This document shows, piece by piece, positions 49,776-58,885 of a stretch of DNA of 64,000 nt. The stretch lies in the NCBI GenBank assembly GCA_963849635.1, contig CAWKIA010000021.1, forward strand, positions 47,354 through 111,353. Reading direction: 5' to 3'. A program made the translations under genes and the position numbers. How positions within the stretch are numbered: position 1 is the first letter of the stretch; each line of letters opens with the position of its first letter. The notes under the pieces were generated by a model. It ran no database searches and had not been told where the DNA came from. It was given only the letters and a program-made list of their open reading frames with translations. Source of the stretch: CAVRUD01 sp963849635. Its GTDB lineage: Bacteria; Chloroflexota; Chloroflexia; Thermomicrobiales; UBA6265.

Positions 49776-52202
49776 TCAGCCGCCGCCTTCGCCCTGGATG
49801 TTCTCGCGGCGGTCGTCACCTCGGTAGAACTGGCCGGAGGATTGGACGCCGACGGCGTCGGCGTAGCGGTTGATGCTGCCAGAGGCGTCGCCGGTGAAGC
49901 GGCCCTGGCCGTTACGCAGTTTTTGGAGGGCCTCTTCCAACTCTTTGCGCTCGTACTCAGTGAGCTGGTCGCAGCGGAGGGCGGGGCCTTCACCGCGAAC
50001 GAGAAGTTCGGATCGGGTGGAGCCGCCGGTGGCGCGGTGGCCGGTGGCGGCGCAGACTTCGCCGCGGTAGATGCCGTCGGGGCGGGAGAACTCCGGGTTG
50101 ATCTTCCGTTCGTTCGGGCCGAGGAGGAGTTTGCTGAACTCGGCGTTGGAGTGGATCTCCTGCATCATCTTCGACCAGATTGGCCCGGCGCTCTGGATGC
50201 CGTCGGTCTCGGCCAGGGGCTGGTTGTTGGTGTTGCCGACCCAGACGCCGATGGCGACGTCGGTTGTGTAGCCCATCGTCCAGGTGTCGACCCAGTCGTT
50301 CGAGGTGCCGGACTTGGCGGCGGTCGGGCGGTTGAGGGCGTCCTGCGTCTGCTCGAACAGGTTGCCGCGGGAGAAGACCATCGACCGGGCCGCGTCGTCG
50401 GTGAGGATGCTGGTGATCTGGTAGGCGTGCTCGGCCGAGATCGACTGTTGAGCGTCCTTGAGGACCTTCTCGCGGTCGAGTTCGTAAAGGACGTTGCCCT
50501 GGCTGTCCTCGATCTTGATGATCGGGTTGGCCGGAACGAACTTGCCGTTGTTGGCGAAGGTGGCGTAGGCGTTCGTCAGTTGGACCGGCTGAATCTCGGC
50601 CGAACCAAGGGCGATCGAAGTGCCGTATTGATCCGGGCCAAACTGGAAGGTGATCCCCATTCGGTTGGCGGTGTCCATCACGGCCGGGACGCCGACATAC
50701 TCGGCCGCCTTGACGGCGGGGATGTTGAGCGAGTTGGAGAGTGCGGTCCGAACGGTCACCGCGCCGTAATTGAGGCCGGAATAGTTCTGCGGTTCGTATG
50801 AACCAGCCGACGTCTCGCGTTTATACGGTACGTCCATAACGATCGTGCCCGGGTTCCAGCCCGCCTCGAAGGCGGCGGCATAGACGATCGGCTTCATCGC
50901 CGAACCTGGTTGCTGAAGCGAGGTGGCGATGTTGTTTTGACCTTCGATCAGGGCGTCGTCGAAGCTGGCCGAGCCGACCATGGCGATCACTTCGCCGGAG
51001 TACGGCACCATGATCACCATCGATCCATTGAAGGCGTTGTAGGCGTTCATGTTGCGGACGCCTTCCGCCACGATCTCCTCGGCCCGGTTTTGGAGATCGG
51101 GATCGAGGGCGGTCGTGATCTGGAGGCCGCTGTAGAGCGCCTCCTCGCCGTAATGCTCGACGATGTACTCGCGGACGTACTGGACGTAGTGGGGTGAGTC
51201 CTGGATCTCGCTGGTGCGGGTCTGGGGGTCGAGCGTGACCTTCCAGGCCTCGTCCGCCTCTTCCCGGGTGATGTAGTCGTACTTGACCATCTGGTTGAGG
51301 ACGTATTGCTGCCGTTGCTTGGCCAGGTCGTAGTTGAGTCTGGGGTTGTATTCGGTCGGGAACTGCGGGATGCCTGCTAGCATCGAGGCCTCGGCCAGGT
51401 TGAGCTCGCTAGCGTGTTTGTTGAAGAAGGTCTGGGCAGCGGCTTCGATGCCGTAGGAGCGCTCGCCGTAGAAGATCAGGTTGAGGTACATCGTGAGGAT
51501 GTCCTCTTTGGTGAACTGGCGCTCCAGCTCGATCGCGGCCATCGCCTCCTTCATCTTACGAGTGTAGAGGTCGGCGCCCAGGCCATCGAGCGGGTCGAAG
51601 CCGACCTGCTCCGGGAAGAGGCCACGGGCGAGCTGCTGGGTAATGGTCGAACCGCCGGAAGATCCTTCGCCGGAGATGCTGATCATGACGCCACGGGGCA
51701 GGGCCAAGGGCTCGATGCCGATGTGGTCCCAGAAGGTGGCGTCCTCGGCGGCGATGGTGGCGTTGATCAAGTTGGGCGAGATCTGGTCGAGGGGGACGAA
51801 GGAGCGCCAGCCGGTGGCGGGGTCGTCGATCTCCTGGAGGAGCTTGCCGTCCCGGTCGAAGATGCGGCTGGTCTGGGGATTATCGACGGCGATCCCGGCG
51901 GCGTCGGGCAATTCGCCCTTGAGGTCGTTGTACTCGTCGACGGTGGCGCCGACGGCGGCGACGGTCGAGACGAGGAAGAGGGCGAAGGCGACGGTCATGC
52001 CGACCATGGTCACGCCGGAGAGGGCGATGACCCAGCGCCACAGCCTGGCGTTCGACTTCTTGCGGGTGCGGGTGATCCCCGGCAGCAGGTGCGGCGGCAG
52101 GCTGCCAGGTCGACGCCCGCGCTTGGAGTACGCGTATCGCATAGCCCGGCGACGGGCATCAGGATAGCGTCGATTGGCGCGCGCGATACGGCCCTGGCTC
52201 AT
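49776..52202 (-). CDS. Class A penicillin-binding protein (PBP1A-type)
   Basis: This bifunctional murein synthase has a basic cytoplasmic N-terminus and one transmembrane helix (LSGVTMVGMTVAFALFLVST). The GT51 glycosyltransferase shows AAEDATFWDHIGIEP, GGSTITQQLARG and YLNLIFYGERSYGIEAAAQ. The transpeptidase carries the acyl Ser434 in GSAMKPI, the SLNIPAVKAAEYVG region and KSGTSNDWVDTW. The tail after residue ~750 is hydrophilic, rich in Gly and Asn. The ATG at 52202 is preferred over a TTG at 52253. It is monocistronic. Confidence 0.92.
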   Translation of the reverse strand: MSQGRIARANRRYPDARRRAMRYAYSKRGRRPGSLPPHLLPGITRTRKKSNARLWRWVIALSGVTMVGMTVAFALFLVSTVAAVGATVDEYNDLKGELPDAAGIAVDNPQTSRIFDRDGKLLQEIDDPATGWRSFVPLDQISPNLINATIAAEDATFWDHIGIEPLALPRGVMISISGEGSSGGSTITQQLARGLFPEQVGFDPLDGLGADLYTRKMKEAMAAIELERQFTKEDILTMYLNLIFYGERSYGIEAAAQTFFNKHASELNLAEASMLAGIPQFPTEYNPRLNYDLAKQRQQYVLNQMVKYDYITREEADEAWKVTLDPQTRTSEIQDSPHYVQYVREYIVEHYGEEALYSGLQITTALDPDLQNRAEEIVAEGVRNMNAYNAFNGSMVIMVPYSGEVIAMVGSASFDDALIEGQNNIATSLQQPGSAMKPIVYAAAFEAGWNPGTIVMDVPYKRETSAGSYEPQNYSGLNYGAVTVRTALSNSLNIPAVKAAEYVGVPAVMDTANRMGITFQFGPDQYGTSIALGSAEIQPVQLTNAYATFANNGKFVPANPIIKIEDSQGNVLYELDREKVLKDAQQSISAEHAYQITSILTDDAARSMVFSRGNLFEQTQDALNRPTAAKSGTSNDWVDTWTMGYTTDVAIGVWVGNTNNQPLAETDGIQSAGPIWSKMMQEIHSNAEFSKLLLGPNERKINPEFSRPDGIYRGEVCAATGHRATGGSTRSELLVRGEGPALRCDQLTEYERKELEEALQKLRNGQGRFTGDASGSINRYADAVGVQSSGQFYRGDDRRENIQGEGGG

Positions 52203-52370
52203 GCACTGCTCACGACGGGGATCTGGTGCTCCGCCAAGTATCCAGGAGAACAAAGTTGAGGGGCGGGAACAACGGTTGACGGCTGACGGCTGAGAGTGAC
52301 GGCTACGGCGGGGCGATCTCGTATGCTACCACGCGCGAATGGGCGGGCCGGTTACGGGAGGGTGTGTAGC

Positions 52371-53177
52371 GTGGACAACGAACGGCGGTGGAACGCGGTC
52401 GCTAGGGTGGTCGCGGAAGCGCCGGCAGGGACCACGGTCGGGGCGGCGGTGCGGGTGCTTGGCAGCGGTGAGCGGTGGGAGAGCGGTGGGGCAACGGTGT
52501 TGCCCGCGGCGAGCACGATCAAGCTGGCGATCCTGGTGGCGCTCTACCGCGAGGTCGACGCGGGGCGGATCGATCTGGCTACCGAAGTCGCGGTCGAGCC
52601 GGGCGTCAAGGTGCAGGGTTCCGGGGTGCTCACGTGGATGAAGGATGGGCTGCGAATCACGGTCGGCGATGTGGCCTACCTGATGATCTCGATCTCGGAC
52701 AACACCGCCTCTAACATCCTGATCGATCTGGTCGGGCTGGACAAGATCAAGGCGACGGTGGCCGATCTGGGGTTGCCGCACATGGCCCTCAACCGGCGAT
52801 TCCTCGGCCGGATGCCGGGGCCGGATATGCCGGAGAACCTGACCAGTGCCGCCGACCTGGCCGACCTGCTGGTGGCGATCTGGGAGGACCGGGCCGCGTC
52901 GCCCACGAGCTGCGCGGCGATGCGAGAGACCCTGAAGTTGCAGCAGCATCGGAACCGGATTCCGCGTCTCCTGCCGGAATCCTATGTCTTTGGCGGCAAG
53001 ACGGGCACGGTTGGGGATGTGGCCCACGACGCGGGAGTGATCGAGACGCCGGGAGGTCTGGTGGCGATCGGGGTGATGACCCAGGGGTTCGAGTCGGTGT
53101 ACGACGCCGAGATCCTGATGGGGCGAATCGCGGCAGCGGCGGTTGAGGTGGTCCAGAACCCGGTCGTCAGGCAGTAG
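52371..53177 (+). CDS. Class A beta-lactamase-like serine hydrolase
   Basis: This 268-aa enzyme has no signal peptide. The serine motif is S48-T-I-K51, the SDN motif starts at 109 and KTG at 210-212. Elements needed for acylation are all present. The omega-loop region LTSAADLADLL lacks the usual ExxLN with Glu166, so efficient deacylation of beta-lactams is uncertain. Together with a predicted cytoplasmic location this favours a housekeeping hydrolase over resistance. The GTG at 52371 has GGGAGGG 8 bases upstream. Confidence 0.82.
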   Translation: MDNERRWNAVARVVAEAPAGTTVGAAVRVLGSGERWESGGATVLPAASTIKLAILVALYREVDAGRIDLATEVAVEPGVKVQGSGVLTWMKDGLRITVGDVAYLMISISDNTASNILIDLVGLDKIKATVADLGLPHMALNRRFLGRMPGPDMPENLTSAADLADLLVAIWEDRAASPTSCAAMRETLKLQQHRNRIPRLLPESYVFGGKTGTVGDVAHDAGVIETPGGLVAIGVMTQGFESVYDAEILMGRIAAAAVEVVQNPVVRQ

Positions 53178-53214
53178 CACACGCCTGAACCCCGGCGCTG
53201 CGTAGGAGACCAGG

Positions 53215-54113
53215 TTGGCCGTTGAAGGCGTTCCCTCGACCGGACAGCTCGCGCTGCCCGCCCTGGCGGACGGCACCGCCTGGTGGTCGCGCTCCAGCTA
53301 CTTCTGGTCTTTTGCCGGGGTCGGATCTCTTACCCCTACACCACGCTCTACTTTCGCGACCTCGGCTTCAGCGGCCTCCAGGTCGGCATCCTCGCCGCCC
53401 TGCCTTCCCTCTTCGTGGCCGTCTGCGGCCCGCTGTGGGGCTCCACCGCCGATGCCCGCGGCGCCCACCGCTTCGTCCTCCGCACCGCCCAGGTCCTTGC
53501 CGCCCTGACCGTCCTCGTCATCGCCTAGATCACCCACTTCTGGGCGATGGCCGTCCTCGTCGGCCTCCTCGCCTACCTCAATGCTCCCATCAGCCCGATC
53601 CTCGACAGCTACGGCGTCACCATCAGCGAGCGCCTCTCCGTCTCGTATGGCGGCCTCCGCGTTTGGGGCTCGGTCGGCTACAGTGCCACCGCCTTCACCG
53701 TCGGCCGCATCATGGGCGAGGATGTCACCAACCTCTTTCTCATCGCCTACGCCGTCTGTCTTGGCCTCGGGCTCCTCTCCAGCCTTGGCCTGCCGCCGCA
53801 GGAAGAGCGCGCCCATCGCTCCGTCTTCAGCGGGATTGGCCTCCTCCGCCACAACCGGCCGCTGCTCGGCCTGATGCTCGTCGCCTACCTCGTCTCCAGC
53901 GGCGGCGCCATCATGTACGGCTTCCTCGGTATCCACCTCAAGGACCTGGGCGGCATCACCGGCTCCCTCATCGGCGGCGCCCTCCTCGACGAAGTCGGCA
54001 CCGTCTGGCTCTTCCGCGGTGCCTCCGCCCTTATGCTCATCACCCTCGCCGGCTTCACCGTTGCGCTGCGGCAAGAAGCGCGGGACGAACGAAGCCCTAC
54101 TTCATCGTTATAG
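53215..54113 (+). pseudogene. MFS transporter (MFS_1-like) with several lesions
   Basis: A TTG start with GGAG upstream opens a short N-terminus (WWSRSSYFWSFAGVGSL). A frameshift near 53335 is needed to continue into YPYTTLYFRDLGFSGLQVGI. A TAG at 53526 interrupts the frame inside a helix (LTVLVIA-stop-ITHFWAMAVLVGLL). After IHLKDLGG about four helices seem missing before the last one (SALMLITLAGFTVALRQ). Frameshift, stop and internal deletion together show the gene is dead. Its end overlaps the VOC gene by 6 bases on the opposite strand. Confidence 0.75.
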
Positions 54114-54902
54114 GAGGATGTCCTGGATGAGGGCGAAGGTCGCGCCGGTGGGGTCCTGGGCGATGGCGAAGCGGCAATCGTGCGGGATGGTCGTGATACC
54201 GGTGACCATGGTGCCGCCGAGGTTGGGGACGAGGGCGGCCGAGGCGTCGAGGTCGGTGACGCGGAAATAGAAGAGCCATTCCGAAGTGAAATCCTCGCGC
54301 GAAGATTTCGCGAGGCCGGCGATCATGGTGCCGTTGTGGATCAACACGGTGCCGTCCGGTGTGCCCGCCATCGGGGGCATGCGAAGTGTCCAGCCGAACA
54401 GCCGGGCGTAGAACTCGCCAGACCGGCGCGGATCGTTGGAGGTGATCTCGCTCCAGACAACGCCGCCCAGTGGCACATCGACGTCCGGAGCCAGCGGGGT
54501 GCCGGGCGCTGAGGTCATTGCTGAGAAGTGCGCGCCCATCGGGTCGGACAGGACCGCGAACCGGCCGACGCCGGGGATGTCCATGGGCGGGTAGGCGACA
54601 GCGCCGCCAAGTCCGGGCGCACGAGCGGCGACGTCATCGACATCGTCGCAAGCCACGTAGCCGATGAAGTGGGACGGATGCCCCTCATCGGGGCTCATGT
54701 GGACCGCGCCGCCGAATGGGATGCCGCCGGCGGAGAGCGTGAGATAGGCGCCGATCGACCCCATGCTGGGTTCCGAGATCGTCCAGCCGAGCAGGTTCTG
54801 GAAAAAGGTTAGGGAGGCGGCCCGGTCGATCGACATCAGGTCGAACCAGACGAACCGGCTGCTGACGGCTGCGATCGTGGGGCTGTCGACGGCAACGACC
54901 AT
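54108..54902 (-). CDS. Two-domain VOC (glyoxalase/bleomycin-resistance) protein, copy 1
   Basis: The protein has two vicinal-oxygen-chelate domains (residues ~18-130 and ~145-262) in tandem. FVWFDLMSIDRAASLTFFQN opens the first and VVWSEITSNDPRRSGEFYARL the second. It is a paralogue of the next upstream protein (55113-55919), which it resembles throughout. The ATG at 54902 is chosen because both paralogues share MVxxVxSP at this point and a matching GAGGAG/AAGGAG site upstream. Substrate is unknown; some relatives bind glyoxal adducts or antibiotics. Confidence 0.82.
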   Translation of the reverse strand: MVVAVDSPTIAAVSSRFVWFDLMSIDRAASLTFFQNLLGWTISEPSMGSIGAYLTLSAGGIPFGGAVHMSPDEGHPSHFIGYVACDDVDDVAARAPGLGGAVAYPPMDIPGVGRFAVLSDPMGAHFSAMTSAPGTPLAPDVDVPLGGVVWSEITSNDPRRSGEFYARLFGWTLRMPPMAGTPDGTVLIHNGTMIAGLAKSSREDFTSEWLFYFRVTDLDASAALVPNLGGTMVTGITTIPHDCRFAIAQDPTGATFALIQDILL

Positions 54903-54974
54903 GGTAGGTTCTCGCTCCTCACTCATCGTTCCGCGGGTTGGCCGATGTCCGAGCATCAGGCACGAGCCAGTATA

Positions 54975-54986
54975 GAACATTTGTTC
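54975..54986. promoter_or_regulatory. Palindrome GAAC-attt-GTTC next to a -10 box of VOC copy 1
   Basis: On the minus strand ACGAACAAATGTTC is followed directly by TATACT (54969-54974), a good -10 element for the VOC gene starting at 54902. The palindrome therefore overlaps the promoter. It fits GAAC-N4-GTTC, and its left half ACGAACA recurs before VOC copy 2. Confidence 0.5.
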
Positions 54987-55052
54987 GTTTACCAGCGTAA
55001 GGCTGGAGCGGCGCTGTCGACATCGGGAGTTCCGAAGGGTGCTCCCACGCAC

Positions 55053-55081
55053 GCGGGCCGGGGCGCGATGCCCCGGCCCGC
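55053..55081 (-). terminator. Terminator-like hairpin after VOC copy 2
   Basis: A perfect 12-bp stem (GCGGGCCGGGGC / GCCCCGGCCCGC) with a 5-base loop lies 32 bases past the stop of the gene at 55113-55919 on the minus strand. Confidence 0.7.
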
Positions 55082-55112
55082 ACCCGTGCTGGCGGTGAAC
55101 AAGGCTGTCCGG

Positions 55113-55919
55113 CTATTGCTGCGATTCGTCCTGCATGAGCGCGAAGACCGCACCGGTTGGATCGGAGGCGACGGCGAACCGGCCAACGGTGGGCACCTGC
55201 ATGATCTCGGTGTACATCGAGCCACCGAGTTCTGTCACCTTGGCGACCGAGGCGTCGATGTCCTCGATGTTGAAGTAGAAGGTCCATGCCGAGGGCATGC
55301 CTTCCTGATCCGCTTTGAAGAGGCCGCCCAGCATGGACTCGCCCTGGGTGAAGATGGTGTAGTCGGGCATCTCCGCGACCCAGGAGGCCTTGCGCTCCCA
55401 CCCGAAGAGCTGGTCATAGAACGCGCCGGACTTATCGGGGTCGGCGCTGGTGAGTTCGCTCCAGGAGACGCAGCCGTAGGGGACGTCGGTCTCAGGGGCG
55501 TGCGAGGTGGTTGGGAGGGTGCTGATGGCGGAGAAATGGGCGCCCATCGAGTCCTGGAGCACGGCGAAGCGGCCGACCCCCGGAATGTCTGTCGGGGGAT
55601 AGGAGATGCTACCGCCGAGTTCGGGGGCACGGGCGGCGATGGCGTCGACATCGTCGCAGTAGATGTAGCCGATGAAGTGGGAGGGGTGCCCCGCGGAGGG
55701 ATCCATGCTCATCGCGCCACCGAAGGACGCGCCCCCTGCCTCGAGGATGGAGTAGGTGCCCATCTCCCCCATGTCCATGTCGGCCGCTTCCCAGCCGAGC
55801 AAGGTCTTGAAGAAGGCGAGGGAGGCATCCTTGTCGGTCGACATGAGGTCGTACCAGACGAACCGGTTCTTCGTGGTTGTGGTGGCTGTCGTGGCTGGGG
55901 ATTCGACGGTTGCAACCAT
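55113..55919 (-). CDS. Two-domain VOC (glyoxalase/bleomycin-resistance) protein, copy 2
   Basis: This is a 268-aa tandem VOC protein. NRFVWYDLMSTDKDASLAFF begins domain one and VSWSELTSADPDKSGAFYDQ domain two; AGHPSHFIGYIYCDDVDAIA lies in the first. It is a close paralogue of the protein at 54108-54902. The ATG at 55919 is preceded by AAGGAGC at a slightly long distance. The next gene upstream on the same strand ends at 55991, about 70 bases away, but a promoter-like region lies between. Confidence 0.82.
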   Translation of the reverse strand: MVATVESPATTATTTTKNRFVWYDLMSTDKDASLAFFKTLLGWEAADMDMGEMGTYSILEAGGASFGGAMSMDPSAGHPSHFIGYIYCDDVDAIAARAPELGGSISYPPTDIPGVGRFAVLQDSMGAHFSAISTLPTTSHAPETDVPYGCVSWSELTSADPDKSGAFYDQLFGWERKASWVAEMPDYTIFTQGESMLGGLFKADQEGMPSAWTFYFNIEDIDASVAKVTELGGSMYTEIMQVPTVGRFAVASDPTGAVFALMQDESQQ

Positions 55920-55967
55920 GCCTGGGTTCTGCTCCTTGCTAGGTGTACGTACACGGGGCAAAGACCA

Positions 55968-55994
55968 GGATAGCACGAATGTTCGTCGGGTCAA
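55968..55994 (-). promoter_or_regulatory. Promoter-like region with ACGAA-ca-TTCGT palindrome before VOC copy 2
   Basis: On the minus strand TTGACC (55989-55994) and TATCCT (55968-55973) are separated by 15 bases that contain ACGAACATTCGT. The spacing is short for sigma-70. The palindrome shares ACGAACA with the site at 54975, suggesting one regulator for both VOC genes. Confidence 0.4.
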
Positions 55995-58241
55995 GGGGTG
56001 AGGTGTCTAATTGGCACATCGCGCACCGACGGCGCCGTTTCACCGTCGTGAGCCATCACCGGAGATTGGGCTCGAATCAGGCGCGCATAGATACCTCCCA
56101 GTGCCAAAAGGTCGTCGTGCGTGCCCTGTTCGGCGATCCTTCCGTCTTCCAAAACGAAGATCGTGTCGGCATCGCGGACGGTGCTCAGGCGGTGGGCGAT
56201 CACCAGGCGGGTACCGGACATCGCCCGCAGGTTGCGCTCGATCACGGCTTCGGTGGCGACATCAAGGTTGCTGGTCGCCTCATCGAGCAGGAGCACGGCG
56301 GGCCGGGTGGCGAGGGCCCGAGCGAGAGCGATCCGCTGGCGCTGACCGCCGGAGAGGGCACCGCCCCCTTCGCCCACGAGCGTCTCGTATCCCATTGGCA
56401 GCCGCTCGATATCGGCGTCAACTCCGGCGAGCCGAGCCGCCTCGACGACCTGATCGAGGTGAATGGCGGGATCGTTGAACGCGATGTTTTCGCGAATCGA
56501 GCCACCGAAGAGGATGGGATCCTGGAGCACCACGCCAAACTGCCGCCGTGTTGCCCGCAGATCGATGTCGCGCAGGGTATAGCCGTCGTACTGGACGGCT
56601 CCTTCGGTGGGCTCGTAGAGGCCAAGCAGGAGCTTGGCGAGCGTGCTCTTGCCCGAACCGGTGCGGCCCACCAAGGCGATCTTCTGACCCGGCCGGATGG
56701 AGAGAGAGATGTCACGGAGCACCCAGGGAGAATTGGAGTCGTACCGGAACCCCACCCGATCGAGATCGATCTGGCCAGACAGGCGGGGTGCGGGCCGGGG
56801 ACTGGTGGGGTCCTGCTCCGGATCCGCGTCGAGGACCTCGGCGAGGCGGTCGAGGTGTGCGCCGAGGAGGTGAAGTCGCTGCCAGCTTGACGCCACGGAG
56901 GCGATCGGCGTCAGGGCGGCGTTGCCGAGGGCGCTCAGAGCGAACATGGTCCCGAGGCTCATGTCGCCACCGAGCACGCGGAGGGTACCGATCCAGAGGA
57001 GAGCCAGAGGGGCGGCGGTGCGGAGCACGCTAAGGGCAGTATCCACCGCCGCCGCGGCATGGCTGCGGCGGGACGAGGCATGGGACCGCTCGGCGAAGAG
57101 CCTGGACCAGCGGTCGAGGGCAAGCCCTTCGGCCCCGGACGCCTTGAGGGTCGCGATTCCGGTCAGTGTTTCGACGAGGTGCGCCTGACTGTTTGCGTCC
57201 GCGACCAGCTCGCGCTGCGTCAGCTCGTGCATCCGCCCGCGCCATCCAAGAATCAGCCCGCCCTGGAGCAGGCCAACCGCGAGAACCAGCGCCCCGAAGG
57301 CGATGTCCTGGGTGAAGACCACCGTGAGATAGACGACGGCGAGGCCGCCGTCCAGCACCGCCGATGTCGTCTGGCTGGCCAGGACCTCGCGGATCTCCGC
57401 GTTACTCGCCATCCGCGCCATGAGGTCGCCGGACGTGCGCCGCTCGAAGAATCGGTACGGCAGCGAGAGCAGCCGCTCGAAGAAACCCTGCATCAACTGG
57501 GCGTCGAATCGGGCCTGGAGGTAGACGAGCAACGTGGAGCGGAGGTAGGTGGCAACGAGCTGGGTCGCGATGAGGATGACCATGCCGACCCCGAGCAGGC
57601 GAAGCAGGCCCTGCTCTTGTGCCGGCAAAACGTCGTCGACCACCACCTTCGAGATCAGCGGGAGCGCAAGCCCGAGGACCTGCAGCACGAGCGAGGCAGC
57701 CAGGACCTGGGCCAGCATTCCCGGCTGGCGACGGAGGTAGCCCCAGAAGTGACGGCGGCGCGCGGAGGGGGCGGCGGCTTGGGCAGCGAAGTCGGGGCCA
57801 GGAGTGAGGGTGAGGATCACTCCGGTAAATCCGGCGTCGAACTCGGCCGAGCTTAGGCGGCGGCGGCCGACCGCCGGATCGACGATCGTGACGGCTGTCA
57901 GGGACCAGCGCTCGACGACGACGAAATGGTTGAACTCCCAGTGGGCGATCGCGGGCAACGGAACGCGGGCTAGACGAGCGGACGGGAGCGGAAAACGCCC
58001 GTGTCTCCAGGCCGTATGAGCGCCCGGCGGTAAGAATGGTGAGGGCCGTCACGCCATCACGGCCCGCTCCGATTCGATCTCCGCACTCGCTCACGCTGGT
58101 CCGACGACCGAAATAGGAGAGGATCATCGCCAGGCAGGCGGCGCCGCAGCCTGTGGTGGTCGCTTGAAGGAGGACAGGCAAGCGCCGCCGATGGAGCTTG
58201 GCCGCGAAGAGCCGGAGCAGGAGCCCGGGCAGTGCAGCCAT
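55991..58241 (-). pseudogene. C39 peptidase-ABC transporter for double-glycine leader peptides, one frameshift
   Basis: The protein cleaves a GG leader and exports the peptide. The C39 peptidase domain has the catalytic Cys in TTTGCGAACLAMILSYFG, the His in AIAHWEFNHFVVVE and the Asp in VDPAVGRRRLSSAEF. Five or six transmembrane helices follow, then an ATPase with GRTGSGKST, LSGGQRQRIALARAL and LLLDEATSN. A frameshift near 57975 lies between the Cys and His parts; one base restores a ~750-aa protein. It is the last gene of the peptide cluster and matches the LVAGG end of the leader encoded at 61079-61270. Confidence 0.85.
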
Positions 58242-58302
58242 TGTCGAACCGCCCTCGCGGCCCCGACCGCAAAGGGTGCCAGCCGTGCGGGGAATGTCCA
58301 CG

Positions 58303-58872
58303 TCACTCCTCTCCAAAGAGCCGGCCGAGCACCGGCAGGTGTGCCCCGATCCGCCGCGAGCCGATCTCGACGTTGGCCTGGCCCAGGCTCCCGAGATAGG
58401 GAGTCAGGTCGACCGAGGGAGCGGTCGTGGGCAAGACCACCGATGGGCCGAGGGTCGACGCGGCGGCACTCGCGACGGGGAACCGCGTCCAGATGCCGGC
58501 TGGACTGACGACCGGCGCATCCAATCCCGCGATATGGAGCGCGATGGGCCCCGCGCCGCCGGATAGACGCACCACAACCGCATCTCCGGGCGTAATCAGG
58601 TCAAACGCTGCTGCGGGGAGCACCACCAGGACGCTGGCGTTCTCGGTGCTCGCTCCGTCGCCAGGTACGACGACCGCCTGGCCGGCGACCGAGACTGGTA
58701 CCCGCGCGAAGCCGCAGAGACCGCCGATGATGACGATCAGGGCGAGGATGCCCCAGAGTAGGCGGATGGTTCGCGGGGTGTAGGCGATCGGCTGAACATC
58801 GATCCGTTCCTGCCCATGCTGATGGCACAGCAGCGCTTCCTCGCGAAAGATCGACCGGTGGGTGGTCTCCAT
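58303..58872 (-). CDS. HlyD-like membrane-fusion protein of the peptide cluster
   Basis: This 189-aa protein has a cytoplasmic N-terminus, one transmembrane helix (IRLLWGILALIVIIGGLCGF) and an external beta-rich part. ARVPVSVAGQAVVVPGD follows the helix, as in HlyD/NHLM-type adaptor proteins. A second block has ITPGDAVVVRLSGG. It is shorter than full HlyD adaptors, lacking the coiled coil. It probably assists the C39-ABC exporter, whose gene starts 62 bases further on. Confidence 0.65.
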   Translation of the reverse strand: METTHRSIFREEALLCHQHGQERIDVQPIAYTPRTIRLLWGILALIVIIGGLCGFARVPVSVAGQAVVVPGDGASTENASVLVVLPAAAFDLITPGDAVVVRLSGGAGPIALHIAGLDAPVVSPAGIWTRFPVASAAASTLGPSVVLPTTAPSVDLTPYLGSLGQANVEIGSRRIGAHLPVLGRLFGEE

Positions 58873-58885
58873 CGCTGGTCTACCG

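Noticed and set aside
49842..50801. 319-codon open frame on the plus strand
   Set aside because: It is antisense to the transpeptidase domain of PBP1A.
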